From NCBI GenBank assembly GCA_029945375.1, contig CM057067.1, forward strand, positions 124,001-188,000: DNA of 64,000 nucleotides. Direction: 5' to 3'. The stretch comes from Agaricus subrufescens (Eukaryota; Basidiomycota; Agaricomycetes; Agaricales; Agaricaceae). How positions within the stretch are numbered: the first letter of the stretch is position 1; each line of letters starts with the position of its first letter. The notes below the pieces were generated by a model. The model ran no database searches, had not been told where the DNA came from, and worked only from the letters and a program-made list of their open reading frames with translations. The translations under genes and the position numbers were made by a program. Shown here piece after piece: positions 34,496-46,743 of the stretch.

Positions 34496-36024
34496 GGTAT
34501 CGATTTATGCAAAATTATGACCCGGGCATATCGCACTAGGCAAACCTAATTATGGACTGTGGAAAGCTACACGTTGCACATTACGGCTTACAATGAAAAT
34601 CACGTAGAAATCATTTATGATCAACCACGCAAGAACGAATTGGATATACGTATTTCAACGTACCCATCGTGCGGAGCAGGAGCACAAAGAAAATCTGCAA
34701 GAAATATGCCTAAGAGGCTAACTGAGGTCCGAATGCCAACTTGGTAGTCACTTGTGGGCTCAGGAGATAGTCATCATTTTCCTCTCGATCTTGACATTTT
34801 CTATCTCATTTCCTTCAAACGTAGCGTGATCCGCCGCGTAAGGCTGCGCGAGGCCAGTAATAGTAGTAGCTTCAAGTTCTCAAGCATTCTATCAGTAGGC
34901 CAGACTGACCATCAAAGTTAGTATACCGCTACTGCGGCTAGATTAGACTAAATCGCCGATAAGTAATTCTTCAAGAAAACTCGCGTCGGTTCTCAGGCTC
35001 CCAGGCTATGCCAAAGGATAAGGAACGCGATCCCGAAACTGTCGGTCCAGATTTCAACTCATTTCGCGAGGCTCCACATATTACTGCAGGTTTTTTGGTC
35101 TTGAAATCAACTTAGGTCCTAACTGGCGGTGCGACAGGGATTTTGGGCAGACATTACTGGGTACAGTACAGTCATTCGGGCCGTATATGCTCCTACTAGT
35201 GGTAGACCTTCAGTCTCGCTAGCGTGCTGAGAAACCTTTCTTTCGACTTTCCATATACAAAACAATTCACCCGATGAATACGACAACCATGTAGGAGGGA
35301 AATAGGCTGAGGATTTCATCCGATCGTTCTGCATTCCCGGTCACGGCACATCAATTGAGGTGCGAATCATTCCCACGGGTCCTTGACGTTTTCTAGCTGA
35401 CGGGGACTTTTTTGTTCACATTGTTCACATCACTGCTCCATCACAATAAACTATGTACACTGTACACATTCTTCAGTTCGGTAAGAGTTATGCCGATGCT
35501 AGTAACATAATTGACGTTTCGGATCTTCACGCATGGCATCAAACATGATCGCGTGATGGTTTAGAACGTCAAATAATTCTTCTAGTACAGTATTCTGCAG
35601 GCGTGTCAAGAAGTGTGTGGATGTCCGGAAGCTGTGTCTGAACCATATATATTGCTGGTTAATTTCCCCGCATCATCCAGGGTGGTGTCAGCGGTCTTCG
35701 CCTCTGGCAAGCCGACCCTGAGAAGAACACAAGTTCTTACTATGTCGTTATCTACAAGGATCCTGGATTCCGTCCGCTCCCGTTTAGGATCTTATTGGCT
35801 ACGGCTAGTCCACGTTTGGAAATTGGGTTTCTTCCTGGCAAGATGCGATCTTACTGACGACTAGATGAACTTGCCTGACGATCAATGTTCTTCCCATTCA
35901 TACCCACCACCGCAATTGACGAGTCTTGAAGGTTTACACGTGCAGTTATGTAGGAACATATAAATGTGGTTGGGCACTGTACCGTCAGTTCACTGTCAAC
36001 CCAATTCCCGACTTCAATCCTATA
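34496..36024. other. Gene-poor stretch, no gene supported
   Basis: Only short open frames occur. One has an ATG at 35334 (71 codons, minus) without recognisable features, another lies at 34559-34747 plus. With the relic next door this looks like an accessory, decaying segment. Confidence 0.4.
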
Positions 36025-37435
36025 ATGGGCTTTAACGAAAACGAGAACACCCCTCTCCTTTCCCATAACAGTCATGGCTCGACACGGCCTAAGTTCCCTC
36101 TTTGTTTGTTTCCCGCCCCGTTTCGGCCCTATCTTGAACTAGCCAGAGTCGAGAAGGTGAGCGAGTCTCTGAAGATACAACAGGATTTCTTCTCAACTCT
36201 ACCCTAGCCAAACGGATTCATACTTATGTTTTGGCCTTTTGGTATGTCAGGTAGTACCACATGACTATTGTTTTGACGTTTCACTTGTAGCCTGGGGCTT
36301 GACAATGGCAGCTTATAGGACGAATATGCCCCTCAAAAACTACTGGTGGTCAATGCTAAATTGCGTATTCGGCGCTATCATTTTACGCACATCTGCCTGT
36401 ACCATCAACGATATCCTCGATCGTAAAGTAGACGCAGGAGTTGGTAAGTCCAGCCTATCTTTTCTTCAGTGCTGCATACTTAGGTCAACCCAAAGCTCGT
36501 ACTAAAAAAAGACCAATTCCGAGCGGCCGAATTTCTGTTCTGGCTGCCAGTCTATATGTGGCAGTTCAATACAGCATCGGACTTGTATTCTTTGCGGCAA
36601 CTCTGGAAGGCCTCGCGTATGTTAACGTCATTCTATACAATTTCATTACGGGTTCTGATACTCTTTATAGATTATGGGTCGCAATCTTCCAGCTTCTTCC
36701 TCTGTACGGCTAATTTCGTAATTTCGTAAATCCTTTAATTTTCGCCTAATCCGTCCCAAAAGATTCGCTATCTATCCCTTAATGAAGCGGTTCACCCACT
36801 GGCCTCAGGCTTGGTTAGGCCTTGCCATGAACTTCGGCTTCATAACCGCCTGGGTTGCAACAACGGGTTATGTTGACAACGCTCTCTTATCTGTCGCCAT
36901 GGCGGCTTGTTGGTGGTAAGATTTATTATTGCGTAAAATAGCTGTCGCTCGGACACGTTGAACTCATATTCGTTTCCACAGCTGGACTATGTTATACGGT
37001 TAGTCCGCCGATTTCTCCCTCGTAGCCAATATCTTTACAGGATCATAGACACGATTTACGCCTGCCAAGACATTCAAGACGACATCAAAATGGGTGTCAA
37101 ATCCACTGCTATCCTTTTCGGACCCTGGATTCGCCCAAGCCTCATTGTTATTGCCGCATGTTTACTGATACTTCTTGCCATCGCGGGTGTATTAAACGAT
37201 CAAGGCTTGCCCTTCTTCGTCATTTCGGTTGGAGGCACCACGGCCCACGTTGTCTGGCAATTCTCTAGCGTAAACCTTAATGACCCCGAAAGCTGCGGGC
37301 GTGAGTATCAGAACATTCTTATGCTACCCGAAATTATTCACAAGTCGCTCCGCAGGCACTTTCAACCGAAATGGATACCTAGGCTGGCCCCTTTGGGCAG
37401 GACTTATTCTTGACTACGTACTTGCCTGTCAGTAG
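36025..37435 (+). CDS. UbiA-family aromatic prenyltransferase (COQ2-like)
   Basis: Eight exons (36025-36156, 36208-36241, 36291-36443, 36496-36703, 36763-36915, 36982-36998, 37049-37300, 37356-37435) total 342 residues. UbiA enzymes are polytopic membrane prenyltransferases that attach an isoprenoid to an aromatic acid. Both Asp motifs are present: 'NDILDRKVDAG' (NDxxDxxxD) and 'DTIYACQDIQDDIKMG'. Other family text includes 'PYLELARVEKPNGFILMFWPF' (split over exons 1-2), 'RTKKRPIPSGRIS', 'AIYPLMKRFTHWPQAWLG' and the terminal 'GYLGWPLWAGLILDY'. Exon 6 is a 17-nt microexon. The N-terminus lacks an obvious mitochondrial presequence and starts with polar 'NENENTPLL', so a meroterpenoid enzyme is as likely as the ubiquinone enzyme Coq2. 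Confidence 0.9.
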
Positions 37436-37660
37436 ATGAAACTAATCCGGAAAATGTCTTGTTCTCATCCGTGTATCTCGTTCATTACTCAATAGTAATA
37501 GCTTAAATTTATGTACCGAATAGGTCCGAATTAGTTCACTTACGACCTCCTCATGTTTTGATGGCGATTTTGTATGGTACAATAGACTCACGACGTGCTA
37601 ATAAAAAGTTGCTCTGTTCCCTTCGCACGAATTAAATCGAGGGGAGCAAAATTAAACCAT

Positions 37661-37755
37661 TGGACATTGTGGGAATTGAACCCACGACCTTTCGCAACTT
37701 CTATTTTGGTAGATGTAAATGCGAAGCGAACGTTATACCCCTAAACTAAATGCCC
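37661..37755 (-). tRNA. tRNA-Ala (anticodon CGC) with 23-nt intron
   Basis: The cloverleaf is complete. The acceptor stem GGGCATT pairs with AATGTCC including a G3-U70 wobble, the alanine identity element. The D arm is GTT...AAC, the anticodon stem TTCGC/GCGAA with loop TTCGCA, and the T arm GTGGG/CCCAC with TTCAATT. The anticodon CGC is at 37721-37723. An intron of 23 nt (37697-37719) follows position 37, the standard place. A TTTT run downstream on the minus strand can stop RNA polymerase III. Confidence 0.92.
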
Positions 37756-38533
37756 TCACTTGACGGATGTCGTACCGGTAGACAGCTCCCTTGACTCTTG
37801 AGTCTCTGATTGAACCATCTGGTTGTCAGATTCAACCTTTCTATGTTCCACTAAAAGACACAAATAGAAGACCATTGTGGAGGCTGGACCCGCTACATCT
37901 CGGATCGGACATCAATCTGTGCGCTGGTTGCCAGTTGGCCTGACGAAATCTGTTCTCCGTCCGCGTATTCTCACAGCCTAACCTCTAGTGCGATGTTAGC
38001 GTTTGGATGTCGTACTGTGTACTAGCCAAAATTCAGTCCTACGCGCAACCAATAAAAAGAAAAAATTTTATACTATCAAGATAATGGTAGTTAGTGAAGT
38101 TAGTGATTACCATAACCTTGTGCCTTTGTCCATTCAAACTGAGGGACATTCAATCAAGCTACCCCTCATTTCATTTATAGAGGTTAGTTTTTTAGACCAC
38201 AGGGCCAATAGACTTGTTATGACGGCGGAGTTAACGCTTACAGTGGATAATCATAGCCTGATCTATCCCTTGACGACTTTCTTGTCCGCTTGGCTCGCGT
38301 TTCTTCATACAGAGGCGAGTGAATATTGCCTTCAAATGCTACATCGTTAACCACAATGAACCAACCATTGCGCTGCCGCATTACCACTACAGAGAGTGCC
38401 TTCAGGTTCCCAGCCTGAAAACTGTCGCATAAAAGGATCCAAAGGCAACTCCATAAATAAAATACATACACGAAAACACGCGACCAAGAGAAAACAACAA
38501 CATTAAACAAATCAAAAAGAAAGGAACGCCCCC
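37756..38533. other. Intergenic, no gene seen
   Basis: This lies between the tRNA and the stop of the FHA gene. Open frames at 38003-38350 (plus) and 38238-38510 (minus) both begin with TTG and have no domain. Confidence 0.5.
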
Positions 38534-41500
38534 TCAGCTCGTTTTCGTTCGCGTGCGAGACGCAGTACGCGTTCCTTTAGTGATTCTAGCCCGAGCGACT
38601 CCACCTCCAGAAGAAGATTCAACTCCAGCCTCTTGTTTAACAGCAGTAGTCCTCGTCTTCCTCGTCGTTGACCTAACCTTAACAACAACCCCTTCATCTC
38701 TTGCCGCATCCGCTGCCGCAGCGGATTTCGAGGAAGAATCGCCTTCCTCAGGAGTATTCTCCTTATCAATCACCTGTGAAATGGCGGGTGGAGCTGTAGC
38801 GGGAGTTTTCCTGGGTCGGCCTGGTCCTCTGGTAGCGGGGGTTTTTGATGTAGTGGCGGTGGTAGTTCGAGATCTTGTCGAAGCCTTCAGCACATCAGTC
38901 TCTTCCTGCTTCACTCCCGATCGAGGCCTGCGACCTCGTGTAGTCGTGGACTTGGCCAGTACAGCAGGTTTGGTGCGCTCGGATGGGGTAATTGAATCCA
39001 GGGGGTCATTGTCATCATCACCATCATCGACATTTACAGGCGTCTTGGCACCACTTCGTGCGCGACTAGGAGGACGTTTTGCCCGCTCACTACTCTTCTG
39101 CCTAGTAGCAGCCTTGGTGGTAGCAGGAGGCCGTCCTCGACGCGTGGGTGCTGGCGCGACTGGCGCGTCAGCTGCCTCTTCTTTGACAATCGTTCTCCTC
39201 GACGTACGTTTAGGCCCGGTGCTCGGTCCTTCATCTACTGTAGGCGTTTTGCGTCCAACACGTTTAGAGGTTTGGAGTTTCTCGGCCTCTCCAGTCGCTG
39301 GTTTCCGAACGCGTTTTCCTTCACTTCTTGTTTCTGCTGCGGCCGGAGAAGCCTCTTCCTCGTCGCGTGTAGCATTGGCTTCACGCATGCCTCGTCTCTC
39401 AGCCTCTGTTGTAGGGTCCTGAACTGATTCCTCCATAGCTACAGCTTCTACCGTAGACTGTGGGCTCTTAGTACGTGAGCGAGAACGAGAACGAGTGACA
39501 GGGACTTGAAGTTGATTCGATTCCTGGAAATTTTCACATGTTAGCATCCGGTATGAGAGTTACAAGAAATGAGCACGAGACATAGCACGTACCCGAGTAG
39601 GCGGTTGCTCAGCTGCTTCCAGTTGAGATGATAGATCCACGGTTACAGAATCATGGACGACCATTGGCGCAACAGGGACATCCTTATCTTCATCATCTTC
39701 ATCATCTTCATCATCTTCATCATCTTCATCATCTTCATCATCTTCATCATCCTCGACTGAATCTTCGACTCCCTCCCCGCGCAACGAGGGGATAGCTCCC
39801 TTCTTGTTCGGGGACTGCAAAACAAAAATTGGTTCATCAACATCCATTGTATTCCTATCGTTCTCTTTATCTTCATCACTATCATCTTGGCTTTCCAATG
39901 ATCCAAGCGCGAAAGGCTCAATTCCTTCATTCTCGAACGGATTCGAGTCTGACGAAGACTTGACAGGACTAGGGGCCGAAGTACCGAGGGTACTCCGTCT
40001 CCTTTTCATACCTTCAACCGTTTCCTTCATCCGCTCCAACAAACTCCGGGTATCCATCTTCTCGTCTTCTTCATCCGTTGAACTCAATCTCTTCGCCTCG
40101 TCTTTGACTGGAGACATAGACTCCCTTTTGGTAGGAGAAACAGCTGCCGGCCCAAACGGGTTATTTAAATCATTGAATCCCGGTTTGATTGGAGATGTAG
40201 ATGATGCCTTTGAAGGTGACATCCCGGGAATCCCACCAGTAAAGTATGCACGGGAATCTACTTCGCGAAGAGCGCTTCGTCGACGCTCTTGAATAGCCTA
40301 GATAGGATCTTGTAAGAATCTAAGTCCCTCCCGGATGGAACGGTCTGAGAATACTTACCTTGCGTTCTTCTGCACTAATCTGGGGCCGAGAACGTACGGG
40401 CGATGTCTGAGGTGGCCCTAGAGCGACTGGTCTGCGTGGGCTGGCGTTCGCACTGGGACCACCATCGGGTTCCGGTAAAGTTGACTCTTCCCGGTCTCCC
40501 TTTACAGGAATAACTATATCTTTAACGCGCCAGGTGGAGTCGAAAGGAGCTCTTCTAGCGTCTCCACCTAGAGAATATCGAACCGGAGGACCTCCTGCAA
40601 GCCGGCCTCGAGATGAGTCTACGCTCTCTCCGCGGTCGAGCGGACCAGATTTGTTCCCAACTTGGGGTGTCATAAAGGAACCCAAGTGACGGCGGATTGG
40701 TGTTGCTTGAGGCAAAGAAGGTAATGCTTCTGGTTCATCTTGGCCCTCATCCCTCTCGTAGTCTTCTGTCTCTTCTCCCGAACTTTCCTCTTCCTGTTCC
40801 GCCTCATCATCCCTGTTATCCTAAAGCATGAATCGATAATCGAATCATTAGAAAAGCGAGATTTTTGAGACGAAAAATAAGTTACCTCGGGTTCTTCTGT
40901 CGAGTTTCTGAAGGGCCATAGCTTTTCGATACTCTTGCGCCAGAGTGACTTCCGTCGGTCTTGATTTGTGTCTTCCGGTACCTCGTCTTTGTCACCATCA
41001 GTTTCTTCATCTGAAGACAGATCACCGCGATAAGCTTGTGGGGTTCCACCGTGACTCTCATCGCTGCTGACATCGGCATCAGTGATAGTGTCGGCGACTT
41101 CCATTTCCTCCTCCCTCTCTTTTTCTTCCTCCTTCTGTTGCCGTTCGTGTTCTACAACGGCGCGTTGAGCACTCCGGATAAGAACTGCCCGATGAAGCGA
41201 CTGCGATCGCCGACGCTGTGGCGTCTTTGGGGGTTGAATCTGTACTGTAGATTGGGGGACAGGTTCGTCTACTTCTTCAAGAATAACGAGATCTTTCTCT
41301 TCCTGAACCACCCGTGGATGGGGACCGTCGACTAGCACGATCTCTTCCCCTTCCTCCTCCTTGTCTTCATCCTGTTCTTCTATAACGTCACCACGCCTAG
41401 TAGCAGTTATGGGAGATTGTGAAAAGTGGGACGGTTTCCTCGGACTTTGGAAAGTATTCTTCATAGGACTCCTCAGTATCCTGAGATTTTCGCGAGGATC

Positions 41501-42059
41501 TTTGGATGGAGCGGGAGAAAAAACTTGAGCAGACTGAATCATGGACAATCGAAGTTTTCGATTATGTGCTATTAAAGTCGGGTAAGCCATGCAACTCGGT
41601 GGCAATAAAGAAAGGAGACGGACGTGCAGGTGTCGCGAGCAGCGTAGCTCTGATTTCCTTAGGCGGATAGGAGAATCTGAACCGCTTTCCGTGTATTTCG
41701 ATTTCGGACTTGTTCGAGAGCGGAATCGTAGTTTGTTTGCCTCCTGAAGAGGCGTTAGGATACACTCGACATCCGTCGACGAGAAGCCCCGTAGGTCCGA
41801 GAACAATCAGAAAAGCCTGTAGATTCCATCAAACAATGCGAAAGAAGGTTTTCGGGATCTAGCCGACCTTACGCTCCTGGAAAACGATCTTGCAATGAAC
41901 CAGGTTGATATCAGAGTAATACAGCCGCACGCTGCACTTGGGGTCCCGTCCAAAGGTGAGTTCGTCCGTGTCGATGCCAAATGCAGTGACGACGGTGTCC
42001 GGTTCCTGCCTTTTCATGAGACTGAGGGTGCCAAAGCGCCCGACTTGGCTGAAGTCCAT
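38534..42059 (-). CDS. FHA-domain, AT-hook-rich chromatin-type protein
   Basis: Six exons (41868-42059, 41624-41816, 40886-41568, 40359-40820, 39593-40297, 38534-39523) give 1074 residues. Residues 1-130 form an FHA fold: 'GTLSLMKRQEP', 'ELTFGRDPKCSVRLYY', 'INLVHCKIVF' and 'EIEIHGKRFRFSYPP'. FHA domains bind phosphothreonine. The centre is disordered with many SP/TP sites ('SPMKNTFQSPRKPS', 'MTPQ', 'SPIKPG'), acidic runs and a (DDE)n tract from a 9-nt repeat. The C-terminal third is basic with AT-hook-like 'RRGRPPATTK', 'GPGRPRKTP' and 'RGRRPRSG'. An N-terminal FHA with a long phospho-rich middle and basic end recalls Ki-67-type chromosome-periphery proteins. That is an architectural analogy, not homology shown here. 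The nucleus is the expected location. It is divergent from the next gene by 299 bp. Confidence 0.75.
39687..39749. repeat. Coding minisatellite, seven 9-nt units
   Basis: TCTTCATCA is repeated seven times on the plus strand without change, encoding Asp-Asp-Glu repeats on the minus strand. It is prone to length change without breaking the frame. Confidence 0.9.
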
Positions 42060-42358
42060 GGCGGCTTAATTGCAACCGCAACGAGCACGCCAACACGCGA
42101 ACCGCGGATGCGCACGTGACCGCGTGCATGTCCAAAAACAGCCTGTTCCTGATGTCGTTCGACAGATCATCATTCTATCATCTATGATGTTTCAGGGAGG
42201 TGAGCCGACAGTACATTTTGGGCCCTCATGCCCTCTGGCATCTCACCTTGCTCAACGTGATCAGAAGACACCGGCAAATGTGACTCTCTCGTCCCCAGAA
42301 TATATATGTTTACACCGTCGAGAAGATTCAAATCTATCATAGCCATTGTTTCAGCTCC

Positions 42359-43615
42359 ATGTCTTCAACAAACGTTCCTCAATGTTCCCCGAATTTCCTA
42401 GTTTCCATGTTCATTGAATGTACTCTTTACGGGATGTTTTTGACCCTTTTTATTCCAGCCACTTGCCTTCTGACATCACGGTTGGGTACGCTGAGAGTAC
42501 GTTCCCTCCAAGTTGAAAAGCAACAGAGACTGTCGCTCCAGATTTACCTCTGTCTTGGTGTTTTGATGTTTCTCTGCATAACGAGTGTAAGCTTACTGCT
42601 GAACTCCATACCTTCATTCCAAATGCTGATTTATAAGTAGGTCTGGGTGTTCTCGTGGATCAGACAGTTGAAACCGGGCCTCATAGACGCAGGTTCTGCG
42701 ACCAATCTCTTCCAAAACACTCCGACCGGGACAGTGGCTCCTATCTACTTTGGTCGGGCTGTACCCTTCGTTACTGTCTCAAAACTCAGTGACCTTATTG
42801 TAGTTAGTCCCTCATCACATATTCCCATACTGCCGCTAACGACCGTCAGACCTACCGTCTGTGGGTCATCACCCGTAGATCCACGAAGATGATGATCTTT
42901 CCCATTCTGATGTGGATAGGTTATCTCGGTGACAGCTTTTTTACACGTATTCATTATCTCAACTCTATTGACACGTATCAAGTTACATTTGCAGGTGTAC
43001 TTGTTGTGTACGAGAGCGATAAGTTCATCTCGCAACTGTGGGTTTTTGTCTTGGTGTGCCTGTCCGTATGGTGACTGCTATCATTTTTCGTATTGTGCCT
43101 CAACTCACATGATAAAGTTTGAATGTATACTACACAGGTGTGAAAGCTAGTAGTTACCATACAACAATCTGAAGCCTATTCTCATCAACAGGATCCATCC
43201 TGTATCAAGTCAGAAAAGTGGGTACGTTGGTAAGATCAAGCGGGAGCGACGTTTCGGTACGCCCGCTCAATATCACAAAAAAATCATTTTTGAGCTAAAG
43301 CATTGTCAACTCCGTCAGAAAGCCGTAGTGATCGTTATAGAAAGCGCAGCAATCTACACGTACGACTCTCCTTTCCCAAAACCCCAATTCCACACGAAAC
43401 AATGACATATTCTGAACAGGATATGGCTCATAGCATTCACCATAGCACATCTATCCCAGGCCGACATGATCGAAGACTTTGTGTCAAATGGCATACCATA
43501 CATCTCCGGCATTGTCAGCATGCTCGTCAATGTCCGCGTAGGACTCAATTGGGCATGGGATGGCCATGATTCAAATCCAGTTACGTTCTTAGCCGAGGCA
43601 CATGTAGATCATTGA
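42359..43615 (+). CDS. Fungal multi-TM (7-TM-like) membrane protein
   Basis: Exons at 42359-42496, 42542-42586, 42641-42799, 42850-42928 and from 42995 are joined by GT-AG introns in correct phase; the later joins are less certain. Conserved text of the agaric membrane protein family is visible: 'FIECTLYGMFLTLF' (TM1), 'LCLGVLMFL' (TM2), 'SDLITYRLWVITRRS' after a TM, 'MMIFPILMWIGYL', 'AVVIVIESAAIYT' and 'IWLIAFTIAHLSQ'. The last exon has 'MLVNVRVGLNWAWDG' before the stop at 43615. Such proteins are abundant in mushrooms and their function is unknown. The join between about 43060 and 43300 needs cDNA. It is divergent from the FHA gene. Confidence 0.6.
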
Positions 43616-44442
43616 CTGCGGCCGCCTCTGAATTCCAGGCAATGCAACGTCAAGCCCGGTTATCGCATGGAGTTCAACTGCGATAAATATTATGTCCTTT
43701 TTGACACATGCCTGTGGATTCCAGCCAACAGGGGGGTGGCCCGGTTATTTAAATTTTATTTATAGACACGGAATCAGTTTCACAAAGGCCTTTGCTGCAA
43801 GATCGAGATGATCCGCACTAAAAATTTCTGGATGGATACATATCCGATCAAGTCCAGCAAGGCAGAACAGTAAGGACTTTTCACAACAACGGGCGACATG
43901 TTCGAAAGGTCGATCGAGCGTCACGACAAATTCATCTCAGAGCCATAAGACAGTGGTGACGAGACGCAAGGTAAGAACAATAGGTAAGATGATCACCAAT
44001 ATCATGATAAACGCTGGATACCGGGTAACTCCCTGTCAGCACCAACAACCGAACATCACATAGCTGGTCACTTATTTTGGTCACATATATGATGTATGAA
44101 CTATAAATAGGACCTCACCGTTTTGATCCCTGAACTCCTCTCGAAACTCAAAATCTACTCCAGTGCAATACCCGATATGATCGTGATAGGGTTTTTCTAG
44201 CATACAGATCTGAGAAATCAACTCTAATTTTATCGTCCTCCCGGAGTTTTCAATGGGACAACTATACGATACAATAATACGGGTACAAGGCCACCCTGCT
44301 TAGCAGACTACAATCAATGTAGATATAGTTTCGGCAATAAGTCGTCCATTAGATGCTGTGTTTATAGTTGACAAATTATTTAAACAACAAACAAATGCCA
44401 CTCACGAATCAAACAAAATAAATCCTCTAGCCGCCAGCAAAA
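43616..44442. other. Convergent 3' flanks, no gene seen
   Basis: Only short frames appear. I found no tRNA, repeat or recognisable relic. Confidence 0.4.
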
Positions 44443-45252
44443 CTAATCCCGAAATCGTTCTGACAAAAGAAGTGTTATAGCCAGTATAACACTCTCTAAC
44501 ATACCATTATCTATCAACGACTGATTTGTCTCAAAAACGGTCGTCCCGTTATTTACGGGATATATTTTCCCAAGTTGCTGATGCCGATTAAGTTCATAAC
44601 CATACAACTGCGAATAGCCCAAACAGGAAAAGACACCGCATAACAGCACAAAAAATCAGTTCATAATCATTCACATAGAGGGCCAAGTTGATAAAATGAA
44701 AAAAAGACTCACATACATAGCGTCCCTTGCAAACTGCCAAACATAATGTTTGTCCCGAAATTGCATAAAACGAGAACTGGAATCATAAAATCAGCGTCAA
44801 AATAGAGTTTCAAGAGAAAAACCAATCAAAAACTGATATAGTCTGTACCTTTGGTCCGGCGACAAACTAAGCCAATCCTTGGCCTTCCGTCTCGCAACAA
44901 CCCCATAAATCTCGATCTCAGGCCCTTCGGGCTTCCACACGATATATCCCCTAGGAGTTCCGTGAGGACTCTGTAGGGAAGTATAATCAAAGCCGTCATG
45001 CGCCATCTTTATTTTAAATGCAGTCGCACCCGAATCCCCGTCTACCACCTCGCACCCTTGAATGATCCCCGGCCCTTGCGAGCGAAATATGAAGCGCTTT
45101 GCGGGAGGCGCTGAGTGCTCAGGATAATATGGAAGGGCACCGAATGTCGGGGGTTGGGACGACGACTGGGTCGCTCCAGACCGTTGACCAATAGATGACG
45201 GATTCCCAGGATTAGACCATCCAGCTTGCGCGTACGGATTGGTGATATTCAT
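44443..45252 (-). CDS. DUF6593-like basidiomycete protein
   Basis: Three exons (44849-45252, 44713-44776, 44443-44607) give 210 residues. The first 55 residues are Pro/Ser/Gly-rich ('NPYAQAGWSNPG'). Then comes the domain 'FIFRSQGPGIIQGCEVVDG', 'GYIVWKPEGPEIEIYG', 'RFMQFRDKHYVWQFARDAM' and the end 'MLESVILAITLLLSERFRD'. The pattern of beta strands, a Y-x-W before the second half, and the terminal hydrophobic strand followed by 'RFR' fits DUF6593, which is mostly confined to basidiomycetes. A longer open frame starts upstream at 45381 but with a non-ATG codon; the ATG at 45252 is preferred. The function is unknown. Confidence 0.6.
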
Positions 45253-46743
45253 GAGATCTGAAGCCAAGCGAGAATCGACAAGTGAGGGTAGACGGCGAGA
45301 ATAAAAAAAAGGTCTTTTTTCAATTTCATGGCAGTCTTCGGAGGTTATATACCAGGAAATCAACAGAACCCGTAGCGCCAAAAGTCCGTGAAATGGACTG
45401 AGAGACCCAACCGGGTCTTGACGGAATTGAATTTGTGCCGGGCACTACACAGTCTTGTGCTTATCAGCGCATCTAACTGTCTGAAAAGGAGTTCGGGGAG
45501 GACTAGAATAAAATTCAGTTACCAACTATCCTTGTGCATGTTTATTGGGCTCATCTCGGCGACTTAGAAGGTTAACGGTTCAGGTTAGGGCATCTCGACT
45601 GAAATTTTGGTGTGCCGACCTCTGAGCCGTACGACCTGATCCGGATTTGAAACACTTCAGGGTCGATTGTCACTGAGTACTGAGGCCTTGAACATCAGAG
45701 TAACCCAAATCACGAATAAATTGGTATCTCAAAAGACAGAATGGGTATTTACTTACACAGCCGTAGCTTTTCGTCGTAGATGGAAAGGGTAACCACCTAG
45801 ACTTTTCAGCATGTGGTATTCCGTCTACTAATCAACTGATTCTGAAAAAAAAATATACTCGACTCATGAAGCACCTGCTTGCGCACACAACTGGAGGGCA
45901 GGAATAGAATAACTCCTAAACTTCCTCCAACATCCTGAAACGAGTTCCTGAAACGCGTATGTTCAAGGACCCCCGTCCGTTGAGGATGCCTACGAAGAAA
46001 AATCCGGGTCCTCTTCAAGAAGCCACTGGCCGATAGAAATTGAGCAACAGACACAACAACTTGCTTTTGATGGCCTACAGAACCCCATATGGCCGCTGAG
46101 ACAGGTCTTAGCAACCATTTCTGTACCACGAAATCATAAGAGCACTCATCGTTTTGGATGACATCTACCCTGATATCGTTTCAAAAGCTTCCCTTGATCC
46201 ACTGGAGACACTCCGTAAGAAAGTACGAAAGATGCAATGCGCTATTTGAGGCGTTGCCAAGGCTGACTCAAACTGAACTATCTCATAGAAGATTTGAACC
46301 CGTAGGCAAGATCAAACAGATGCACAAATGAAGTGTTTCAGAGAACTCATCGGTGCTAGGCCTAGTAAGAAAAGTTCGAGGTCATCTATGAAGTTCTGCT
46401 ACACTTATAAGTTCTTGCCGGTGATTCATGAATGTCGTAGTTGGAGGTGAATGTCAGCGCGGACTATGATAATGGCATGATTATGTATTACTGATGCAAT
46501 GATCGATACATATGAATTATTTTTGATGGCGGCCATAGCAGGCCGCGGGTGGGGGGTACCACCAACTGAGCTAGGGCTGAGTACAACCGCTTGAATCGGC
46601 TCGATGATCAGAAAGGAAAGGAAAGGTAGCCATCCCAACTGCCAGGCGAATCAACAGCTTCGGGAAGTGATCAAGCACATCAGATGTCAATTATTATTAT
46701 TATTAGGTCTAGAGGGTACTGTCAAATGCGGAAGAAAAGCCGC
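45253..46743. other. Intergenic, 1.5 kb, no gene supported
   Basis: A 107-codon minus frame (45806-46129) begins with GTG and contains no domain. A short (ATT)n run occurs near 46690. No RNA gene was found. Confidence 0.4.

Noticed and set aside
38003..38350. 115-codon ORF near the tRNA
   Set aside because: The start is TTG and no recognisable text or hydrophobic pattern supports it.
38553..39422. 289-codon open frame on the plus strand
   Set aside because: It is the antisense shadow of the basic, Arg/Thr-rich last exon of the FHA gene, whose splice sites and frame are continuous on the minus strand.
39804..40292. 162-codon plus-strand frame
   Set aside because: Antisense shadow of FHA gene exon 5; Ser-rich low complexity only.
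45806..46129. 107-codon minus-strand ORF
   Set aside because: Begins with GTG, no domain, in an otherwise empty 1.5-kb intergenic region.
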